NCBI RefSeq assembly: GCF_001477625.1
Contig: NZ_CP013692.1
Coordinates: forward strand, 1,302,001-1,366,000
Reading direction: 5' to 3'
Length of the DNA: 64,000 nt
Origin: Paucibacter sp. KCTC 42545
GTDB taxonomy: Bacteria; Pseudomonadota; Gammaproteobacteria; Burkholderiales; Burkholderiaceae_C
Positions 34,319 to 41,890 of the stretch are shown piece after piece. Under the pieces are notes generated by a model. The model searched no databases and was not told the origin of the DNA. It was given only the letters and a program-made list of their open reading frames with translations. Each line of letters opens with the position of its first letter. Within the stretch, counting starts at the first letter, position 1. The position numbers and the translations under genes are program-made.

Positions 34319-34325
34319 TCTCTGA

Positions 34326-35087
34326 TCAGCGTCCTTCAAGCACTCGATCCGCAGACTCGCCAGCGGCAACGAAACTTCGCAGAATGTTTCCACCGGATTC
34401 GCCGACCAATAGATAAGCCAGCCTGTAACGGTCTTCTGCTGTGGCCAGCGTCTCCAACCTGCGGACTTGCTCTTGGAGCTTGACCATATCCTCGCCGAGC
34501 CAGCTCATAATGCGGCGAATCCGATCTTCGACGTTTGAGCTCTCCTGCAATTCGTCGAGTTCGTGGATGACATCGTGTTTAGTTCCGATCCAGTCCGCAC
34601 AAAGGGACTCGACCGAAGCGCGAATATCTGTGGGCAACTCGACGGTCGGAAGCTCCTTCTGGACGTAGTTGGCGTTGCTCATCAGGCTCATCGCGCAAGC
34701 ATATGCCGCCGAGGAAAATTCTTCGAGCAGGCCGCTTGCGGGTGCTGCGGACGGTGGATCGTCGGGGGTCTTCGCGCTGAAATACTCTTGACTGAAGGGC
34801 TTCCACTCATCCTCGGTGAATAGGCGGGAGACATACTCACGGGCCGAGCCCGGTTCCCATTGATACTTTTCGGAGAACTGATCAAGAAAGCCGAGGAGGT
34901 GAAAAAATGCTCGATTGCCGATATCCCAATGGAGTTGCTCGCCGACGTAGTCGCCGTTGATTCCTTTGTACTCGTCGAGCTCCCGTCGCAGAGCAAGGCA
35001 GAACTCTTCGATGACCCGACTGACCACGGCCGGTTCTTGCTCGGTGTTGGTAGCAACCTGATCAATAAATGAGCGATCCTTGGTCAC
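34326..35087 (-). CDS. Unknown protein at the end of the BREX operon
   Basis: The product is 253 residues from GTG 35087 with AAGGTGAG upstream. It appears helical, with a segment MSWLGEDMVKLQEQVRRLETL suggesting a short coiled coil, and has no membrane segment or known motif. It is the last gene of the leftward transcript, 18 nt after the DUF262-DUF1524 gene. It could be a partner or immunity-like protein for that gene. No family is recognised. Confidence 0.62.
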   Translation of the reverse strand: MTKDRSFIDQVATNTEQEPAVVSRVIEEFCLALRRELDEYKGINGDYVGEQLHWDIGNRAFFHLLGFLDQFSEKYQWEPGSAREYVSRLFTEDEWKPFSQEYFSAKTPDDPPSAAPASGLLEEFSSAAYACAMSLMSNANYVQKELPTVELPTDIRASVESLCADWIGTKHDVIHELDELQESSNVEDRIRRIMSWLGEDMVKLQEQVRRLETLATAEDRYRLAYLLVGESGGNILRSFVAAGESADRVLEGR

Positions 35088-35105
35088 AGTGGCTCACCTT
35101 TCGCA

Positions 35106-36941
35106 TCAAACATCGATAGGCGTCGTCTTCCAGACGTCCTGCGCCAAAGCGATGAGCATTGCGTGCCGCTTTTCGATGGTTGCGGCATTCCATCCGGGGA
35201 ATGCCTCCAGCTTGGCGTTGATCCGCGAAATGGACGTGTTCTGCCCAACGTCGGTCAGCGCGACAAGACTGCGTGTCAGGTAGTTGCCGCTCTTGCTGTA
35301 CTCTGACTGTTTGGCGGTGTAGAAATCATTACCCGCGACGATGTTGATGGGCTTCTCCAGCAAGGTCAGGTTGCCCAGCCTGTTTTTGTAGTCGTCGTAG
35401 ACCATCCCCGGGTTTTCGGTGACCCACTTGCCGCGCAGATCGTCCTCTGGCTTGTTGGGCAGGATGTGCTCGATTTCCAGATTGGTGAATGGCTCCAGGC
35501 TGCCCGGCACCTTCAGCCCGCTGAACGCCATCTCGACGTGCTGCGTCAGCCGAGCCAGCAGGTAACGCGTCCTGTATTGCTGCATCGAGTACAGGGTGAA
35601 GCGTTTGAGGGCATCGGCCAGTTCCTGTGACTTGCCCGCCATATTCTTCTCGAAACGATCGGCGACGAATATGTTGAGCTGAACCTTTTGCTTGACCTGA
35701 TCAGTCGTCTCCGCAATCGCGCGCAGCTCGTCTGCCCATTGTGAGAAGCTGCGCTCCAGATCCTTGGTCGGCGTTTTGGTGAAGATTTAGTAGAAGAGGA
35801 AGCTCTCCAGCTGCGCCACGAAATGGTCGAACAGCTGCTTCGGGAAATTCGCTGCCGCCAGCAGCAGGACGAAGTGCAAACTGAACGCGCCGCCTGCCAG
35901 CCGTTTCAGGCTGTCCATCGCCAGACTCGGCTTGCCATCGTTACCGAGGCCATTGGCGAAGGCCAGGTAGTGCTCGACGTTGCGGATCACCTTGCGCACG
36001 AACTCGAAGGGCTTGCCTGCGTAATCGCACAGTGCCGCGTTGTCCTTCGCGATGAACCAGTCGTAGATTTCGTCCTCGCGGACTACCGCGTCCCCGCGTT
36101 CGTTCTTGATGACGTAGTTGGCCATCAGGAAGTAGCGCAGGAAGCGCAGCGGCTTTTCCTTTTGCTTCTCCAGCGGCTTGGTGATCTTCTTCCACTCGTC
36201 CTTGAGTTGGGTGAACTGGGCTTGCTTGACCTGCGTGAACAGCAGGTTTTTCAGCAAGTCCATCGGGTTCAGGCCCACGCCGCGTTCGTTGATGGTCTCA
36301 AAGATCTTCAGCGCGCTGCTCACGTCGGTGGAGATCTGGATGAACACCACGTTGTTGGCCAGATAGCCCCAATACTTCTTCAGTTTGGGGGCATCGTCGT
36401 AGTTATCTTTCAGGTAGCGGTACAGCGTGCTGTAGGCGTTGACCAGATTTTCCAGGGAGCCGAAGCTGGCGATACCTGAAGCCTGAATACCTGCGCGCAC
36501 CGTCTGTGGATCGGCATCCAATTCCACCAGCTTGGCCATCACTTCACCCGCGCTCTCGTAACGGGGCTCCAGCTTCAGGTTGGTGCGCACCTCACCGTCA
36601 CTGTCCACATAGCTGGTCGAGATCAGCCCCGAAATCATCTGCCGTTGGGGCTCACCCTGGAACAGATGTTTGAGCGCGCACAGCAGAAGGAAGAACGTGG
36701 TCAGCCGTTGTTGGCCGTCGATGACCTCATAGTGGTTTTTCTGGTCGGTCGGCGATACCAATACGGTACCGATGAAATATTCCCGCGTCGTGCCCGCATC
36801 GATTTGCTCACCGATGTCCTCCAGCAGCTGATGCACTTCCTTGTCCGTCCAGACGTACTCGCGCTGGTAGTCTGGGACGATGTAGAAGCACTCCCTAAAG
36901 GCTTCCTCGATGCTGTATTTGTGATTTTCGATACGTGCCAT
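35106..36941 (-). pseudogene. GmrSD-like DUF262-DUF1524 gene split by an in-frame TAA
   Basis: The first 384 codons (36941 to 35790) encode DUF262 with VPDYQREYVWTDKEV and EVIDGQQRLTTFFLL (ParB-like nucleotide/DNA-processing core). An in-frame TAA at 35787-35789 stops it. The next 48 codons are open and continue without a shift into a DUF1524 HNH domain (EIEHILPNKPE...NRLGNLTLLEKPINI) ending at 35106. The joined frame is 611 codons, the usual size. GmrSD-type enzymes cut modified DNA. If the TAA is real, the nuclease half is lost or depends on read-through or reinitiation at ATG 35642. Confidence 0.82.
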
Positions 36942-37782
36942 ATTCCGATCCTTGTCATTCTTGTTTGTCGCGCTAACCTTTTAATCAGGCTTTTGCTTTG
37001 ATGCCGCAGCTTTAGCGGTGGTGCGCTGACTCGCCTCCAAACCCTCGAGGCGGGTACCCTGCGACTTCACCTGCTCCAGAAGCGCCTGATTTTCTCGTTC
37101 AAGAGCGGAACGCTGCTGATTTCCCTGCTCGATGGCGGTCAACACTTTCGCTTGCCACTGATCACCGGCGGTGTTGTTCTCACCGTCTTGGAAGTATGAG
37201 AAGCCTGCAAGTATTGCTGCGACTAACGCCAAGACTGCCGAAGAGGCGACAGACCACAGCGCAATTTTGATTTGCGTACGCGTCGCCTGATCAGTTCTCT
37301 GGTCGCGCGCTTCCATCTGCTCCATCATGGTCGTCGCTGCGTCTACCAAGTCTTTGAGTGCTTTGGCGGATTCGGCGGTCATTTGACCAGTGAGACGAGT
37401 CAACGCCATTTCTTCAGCACGCTCTTTCGCTCGTTCGCGTGCTTGCTCAGCCATCAAATTGTTCACCCTACTGAAGTGATCAGTGTGGATGGGATGGATT
37501 TCCAGCGTCGATTCGCGCGACGGCTTGGTGAGCTTCTCGAAGGCGCTCAAAGTTGAGCCCAATGCAGATGTGCTTTTACGCACCTGATCGAATAGGCCAC
37601 TACTGGAGCCAAGCATCTTCTCGCGAAGTTGCTTCGATGCCTGTATTTGCTGTTCGACTTCATGCTGCATCAGCCGAATCAGGTAAGCCGAAGCCGCTTT
37701 ACCTTCTTCCCTCGACGGAGGCTTGTGATCCTGACCGTCTTCCCTGACCGTCTGCCACCCAGAAGATTGCACGTAGGCTTCG

Positions 37783-37788
37783 GCTAGC
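37783..37788. repeat. IS481 target-site duplication, left copy (GCTAGC)
   Basis: GCTAGC abuts the TGTGAAG end of the element. An identical copy lies at 38832-38837. The sequence is palindromic. Confidence 0.85.
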
Positions 37789-38831
37789 TGTGAAGTTCCA
37801 ATAGGTTGTATCGGGTGTTCACCCGGACTGGTTCTGAGAGACTGGAAATCGCCAAACCCCCAGTCAGCTCAGGAGGACAACCCAGATGAACATTCATAAG
37901 AATGCCCGATTGACCTACGTGCGTCGAATCGAAATGGTTCAGGACATCACATTGAGAGGCCAAACTGTGGCGCAAGCCGCAAAGGCTCATGGTGTCAGCG
38001 AGATGACGACCCGCAAGTGGCTTGGGCGCTACCTTGCTCAAGGCGAAGTCGCCCTGGTCGACAAGTCCTCAAGGCCGCAGAAGTCGCCCAGAGCGATTGA
38101 GCCGGGCAAGGCGCTTGCCATCGTTGAGTTGCGCCGCAAGTTCATGCTGCAAGCAAGCATTGCCTCCAGCCTGACCGTTTCCAAGGCCACCGTCAGCCGC
38201 GTCCTCAGACGAGCCGGCCTGTCCAAGCTCAGCGATCTACGTCCGCCTGAGCCTGTCGTGCGCTATGAACATGAAGCGCCTGGCGACCTGCTGCACATCG
38301 ATACCAAGAAGCTCGGGCGTATTGAGCGACCCAGTCATCGCGTAACCGGCAACCGCGCAGACACGTTCGGCGGCGCAGGCTGGGAAGTCTTGTTTGTGGC
38401 CGTGGATGACCACGCCCGCATCGGGTTCACGCAGATTCACCCCGATGAGCGCAAGAGCAGCGCAGTGGCCTTCCTGCAGGCTTCAGTGAGCTACTACGCG
38501 GGGCTGGGTGTCACGGTGCGAGCGCTTCTCACGGACAACGGCTCGCCGTTCAGGTCGAAGGACTTCAAGCAGGCCTGCGCTGAGTTGAACATCAAACATC
38601 GCTTCACGCGGGCCTACCGTCCACAAACAAACGGCAAGGCCGAGCGGTTCATTCAATCGGCACTGCGAGAGTGGGCGTACAGCCAGACCTACCAGCACTC
38701 CCGCGACAGAACCAGCGCGCTGGCGCGATGGATTCATCACTACAACTGGCATCGACCGCATCACGGCATTGGATGCCGCCCGCCCATGTCCCGTCTTCCT
38801 GATTCAGGCAACAACGTCTTGACTCTTCACA
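37789..38831 (+). mobile_element. IS481-family insertion sequence, 1043 bp
   Basis: The ends are inverted repeats beginning TGTGAAG; 16 of the first 21 bases match between the ends. GCTAGC at 37783-37788 and 38832-38837 is a 6-bp target duplication. The size and the single DDE transposase fit IS481. Because both duplications are intact and the host frame closes exactly, the insertion appears recent. Confidence 0.92.
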
Positions 38832-38836
38832 GCTAG
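37886..38836 (+). CDS. IS481-family transposase
   Basis: The product is 316 residues from ATG 37886, with AGGAGG at 37871-37876. An N-terminal HTH (TVAQAAKAHGVSEMTTRKWLGRY) precedes a DDE integrase core with Asp139 (HIDTKK), Asp217 (LTDNGSPF) and Glu253 (GKAERF); the D-E spacing is 35. The stop codon TAG (38834-38836) lies outside the element, in the duplicated target. The gene appears intact and is oriented opposite to the BREX operon. Confidence 0.93.
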   Translation: MNIHKNARLTYVRRIEMVQDITLRGQTVAQAAKAHGVSEMTTRKWLGRYLAQGEVALVDKSSRPQKSPRAIEPGKALAIVELRRKFMLQASIASSLTVSKATVSRVLRRAGLSKLSDLRPPEPVVRYEHEAPGDLLHIDTKKLGRIERPSHRVTGNRADTFGGAGWEVLFVAVDDHARIGFTQIHPDERKSSAVAFLQASVSYYAGLGVTVRALLTDNGSPFRSKDFKQACAELNIKHRFTRAYRPQTNGKAERFIQSALREWAYSQTYQHSRDRTSALARWIHHYNWHRPHHGIGCRPPMSRLPDSGNNVLTLHS

Positions 38837-38837
38837 C
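38832..38837. repeat. IS481 target-site duplication, right copy (GCTAGC)
   Basis: It directly follows CTTCACA, the right end of the element, and provides the transposase stop codon (TAG at 38834-38836). Confidence 0.85.
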
Positions 38838-39149
38838 TGCTCGACTTCATCTACCGAAAGCGTCTTCGCGATCTCAGGATCGAGAGGAATCCGTTCCGGA
38901 GCCTCATCGGATTCCACGGTCAGGCTGGCAATACTGGTGAGGAAGTTCCTGACCTGATTGACAGCCTCCCCAGGCTCCAGCTTTTCGAAATCGGTCATAT
39001 CCCTTACCCGCAGTGGGTAGAGGTAGATGCGGCCAGCCGCCGTGTCAACCTCGGCAGCAGGCTTTGAGCGAAGCAACAACTTCAGCGATTTCTTCTTCGG
39101 CTCCTGGCCAGATGTTGGATTCGACCCTGTCATCGCCCAAGTCTCTTTC

Positions 39150-39872
39150 TCATATCGTGCTGCGCAAAGCGACGAACTGGTTACTCGGCCCCTCCGACCG
39201 GAGGTCGAGGTATGGGCAGTTCGACACTACGTATGCCAAAGGTCTCGTCAAGCCAAACGGAAACAGGACAGGCAGTGATTGAAGGCTATGAACTGAAACA
39301 GGCTTGCCGACGTAGCGCACAGCTGCCTCGATGAGCCATACCGTCAGTTCGTCGCTGTCGATTGACGTCGGTGCAAGACGGATGACGCGCTTGCCTTTCT
39401 CGACACGCTCTACCGCGCCCCAGCTTGCTTGTGTCTGGATGACCATATTGGTCATGCGTCGCGTGCCTTCGCGTTCGCCGTAGATCTCGCTCATACGGCG
39501 ATGCACTTCGGCAGCCGCGCAGTCGTCTTGGATAGCCGACAAGCGACCCACCAACTCAGCCACTTTCCCGAAAAACGGATAGCAGGCTATGGCCACGCCC
39601 CAGCACAGTGCCGGAATTGGTGTGCCGGGCTGGCTTTTGTAGAGAGCCGCTGCCCGGTCGGCGTAGTCCACCAGCTCGGCGCGTGGCTCCAACCACAGCC
39701 GGTTCAAGACGGTTCGTGTTTTTTTCTTGGCTTCCACGCCAAGTTCAGCTGCGTCGAGCAGTGCATTCAGATCATCTAGCCCAGCTGTACCCGCACGAAC
39801 TCGTAGTGCCGCAGCCGCCCAATCAAGCTGAATGAACCGATCGAACCCAATCTGAGGGGCTGATGTATTCAT
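39150..39872 (-). CDS. brxA: BREX protein BrxA (DUF1819 family)
   Basis: The product is 240 residues from ATG 39872, overlapping the pglZ stop. The sequence (FIQLDWAAAALRVRAG...; YGEREGTRRMTNMVIQTQASWGAVE) fits DUF1819, the BrxA family, a small DNA-binding, NusB-like helical protein in type I and III BREX. Type III loci end with brxA after pglZ, exactly as here. It is needed for phage exclusion in characterised systems. Confidence 0.82.
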   Translation of the reverse strand: MNTSAPQIGFDRFIQLDWAAAALRVRAGTAGLDDLNALLDAAELGVEAKKKTRTVLNRLWLEPRAELVDYADRAAALYKSQPGTPIPALCWGVAIACYPFFGKVAELVGRLSAIQDDCAAAEVHRRMSEIYGEREGTRRMTNMVIQTQASWGAVERVEKGKRVIRLAPTSIDSDELTVWLIEAAVRYVGKPVSVHSLQSLPVLFPFGLTRPLAYVVSNCPYLDLRSEGPSNQFVALRSTI

Positions 39873-41890
39873 TCGTTTCCAATCACATATTTAACTTTCA
39901 CAAACGGCACGATCAGTTCTTCAACCGAGATGCCACCGTGGACGACCACTTGCTCACCATCGGGAACAAAAGCCGTTCGGCCACCTGCGAATAAGGGCAT
40001 ATAGCCCGCCGGTAGTCCAGCGATGTCCAACTGAACCGAGTTGGCATTTGCCGCTGCGGATTTCGCCAACAACGATTCACTGCGATACACGCGCACCCGT
40101 TCGCCACGGGCTTCTGGAACATCCCCTTCGGATGGACGACCCACGCCAACGGCTTCAACGTTGCCGTGATCCGCTGTCAGATAGATGTGAAAGCCTCTGT
40201 CGAGCAGCAGCGCAAACAAGCGATCGACGAAGCCTGTTTTCAACCAGTTCGCGATCCACAAGGCCACATCTTGTTTGGAGCGTTCCTTGTGCAGTCGGTC
40301 GTCCACTTCGTCGACCACCAGCCCTACCACCTTGGGCCTACGATCGTCCAGCGCGGCTTGCAAGGCATCCAGCTGCTCAATCTGCCGCAAAGAACGCTGG
40401 TAGTAGATCTCGCCTGGCTTGACGCCTTGCTCCTGCCAATAGGCCTTCCACAGGTATTCTTCTTTGTTGGTATGGCCGATCGACTCTTCAAATTCGCGCG
40501 GTTTACGGCCAGAGAACAGGGCCTGTCGTGACACCGAGGTCACGGTGGGGAGCCAAGCGAAGGAAGTACCTTCATCAAACGCAAAGCGCTTCGTCGCCTC
40601 GACTAACCGCTCCCGAATCTGTACCCACTGGTCCAAGGCCAAGCCATCAAAAACCAGTAGAGCGATTTTGTCGGCCCCGAGCGCTTTCCGGCGAGAGCTC
40701 AGATAGTCGGGAATCCGATGCACCATCACCGGCCCGTTGTGGAACGAGAGCGTGCTCAGATCCGCATAGTGCTTGGCAGCCACCCAGGCCTGTAGCTGCG
40801 CATCCGACTGTTCTTGCAGCGTTTTCACGAGAGCCTGCACTTCTGCCAAACCGTCTGTGCCATAGGCATTGCCCAGATCGTGCACGCGGGCGAGAGTTTC
40901 GCCGTACTGCTTGGCAAACTCGCTCCAGGCCTTGTGCGTAGCCGTCGCGCTTGGAATCGCCTCGATCATCTTGGCAATTCCCTCTTTCACAAAAGCGTTG
41001 CGCGCTTGCGGGTCTTGCACAATCCCGGCCTTGATCCAGCCTGGCGCTTCAACTGGCACAACCTCAACGACCAGCGGGTGCAAGGAGCCATTCAAGAACA
41101 TCGAATCAACGATGGATTGCACATCCGAGTGCGCAAACGGAATATCGACTTTTGCCACGTAATCGGGGGGTGGCGGCTCGCCAATGCGTGAGCCTTCCAT
41201 GCCCAACTTCGCCAGGTAGCGATGCCAAGCCTCCTGCACCACGCGCAGCAAAGCACTTTTCGACGACAGCCACGTGGCCACCGGAAGGCCTGCAAGCAGT
41301 CCCTTGTTCTGGATGATGCTGGCTGCGTGCTCGGCAAAGACCTGGGGCAGCGCACGATTGGCAAAGTGCATCCGCAGCACATCACGCCAGAAATCACTTT
41401 CCGTGCGAATGCTGGAGCGCGGTGCCAGCTGATAGACCCGCTCCAGGATGAAATCTTTGGACTCGTTATCGCCGCGAACACCCTGCAGCTCAGTGTCGTG
41501 CGCCTCCAGCAAGGCGGCAAAGTGCTCGGGTTCAAGCTGCTTGACTACGTTGTAAGCCAAACGCGGAAACAACTGTGCCAAGCCCAGACTTACGGCACGA
41601 CCATAGTGCCCAAGGTCCCAAGGCAGCTCATTGGGATCTGCGCCGCGCCAGTGCACGACCACAGCGGGCGTTGGGCCGGGCTCGCCTCGGTCCCAGGCGG
41701 CGCGATATCGCTCCTCAAACTCTGTACGGAACACAAAAGGGTCTTCGTACAACAGCACCTCGAAGCCACGGCTGCGCAGTTCGGCCAACAAACGCTCGTC
41801 CAGCAAGACGTCATCGGGATCGCAGGCCACCCACAGCCGGTCGAGATCAGCTGTGAAGCGGCTGAGAATTCGTTCAATCCACTGGCTCAT
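39869..41890 (-). CDS. pglZ: BREX phosphatase-like protein PglZ
   Basis: The product is 673 residues. The alkaline-phosphatase-like PglZ core shows the metal-site aspartate in ALLVFDGLALDQW (near residue 411) and YLTADHGNVEAVG (near 572). PglZ is the signature BREX protein. It overlaps brxHII (ATGA at 41887-41890) upstream and brxA downstream, so the three are translationally coupled. The gene is intact. Confidence 0.9.
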   Translation of the reverse strand: MSQWIERILSRFTADLDRLWVACDPDDVLLDERLLAELRSRGFEVLLYEDPFVFRTEFEERYRAAWDRGEPGPTPAVVVHWRGADPNELPWDLGHYGRAVSLGLAQLFPRLAYNVVKQLEPEHFAALLEAHDTELQGVRGDNESKDFILERVYQLAPRSSIRTESDFWRDVLRMHFANRALPQVFAEHAASIIQNKGLLAGLPVATWLSSKSALLRVVQEAWHRYLAKLGMEGSRIGEPPPPDYVAKVDIPFAHSDVQSIVDSMFLNGSLHPLVVEVVPVEAPGWIKAGIVQDPQARNAFVKEGIAKMIEAIPSATATHKAWSEFAKQYGETLARVHDLGNAYGTDGLAEVQALVKTLQEQSDAQLQAWVAAKHYADLSTLSFHNGPVMVHRIPDYLSSRRKALGADKIALLVFDGLALDQWVQIRERLVEATKRFAFDEGTSFAWLPTVTSVSRQALFSGRKPREFEESIGHTNKEEYLWKAYWQEQGVKPGEIYYQRSLRQIEQLDALQAALDDRRPKVVGLVVDEVDDRLHKERSKQDVALWIANWLKTGFVDRLFALLLDRGFHIYLTADHGNVEAVGVGRPSEGDVPEARGERVRVYRSESLLAKSAAANANSVQLDIAGLPAGYMPLFAGGRTAFVPDGEQVVVHGGISVEELIVPFVKVKYVIGNE

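Larger units (their letters stand above)
36981..39133 (-). pseudogene. Membrane coiled-coil protein gene downstream of brxA, split by IS481
   Basis: The 5' part runs from ATG 39133 to the insertion at 38832. The 3' part continues at 37788 and ends at 36981. Removing the IS and one copy of the duplicated GCTAGC gives an uninterrupted 367-residue protein; the junction reads DEVEQLA-EAYVQSSGW. Predicted features are a basic N-terminus, a helical middle (NNLMAEQARERAKERAEEM, ~210-228), one membrane helix at about 272-298 and a C-terminal coiled coil (~315-355). The start lies 16 nt after the brxA stop, so it was part of the BREX operon. No family is recognised. Confidence 0.85.

Noticed and set aside
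34319..34400. Prophage attachment site after the lysozyme gene
   Set aside because: The left end of the prophage is outside the window, so no matching direct repeat can be shown.
35823..36479. Plus-strand 218-codon frame opposite the DUF262 gene
   Set aside because: Shadow of the DUF262 coding strand, whose domain motifs are clear.
36981..37772. Stand-alone 263-codon gene with a GTG start
   Set aside because: It is the 3' half of the same interrupted gene; the reading frame continues across the target duplication.
38804..39133. Stand-alone 109-codon gene after brxA
   Set aside because: It is the 5' half of the IS-interrupted gene; its last codons are read from the IS end.
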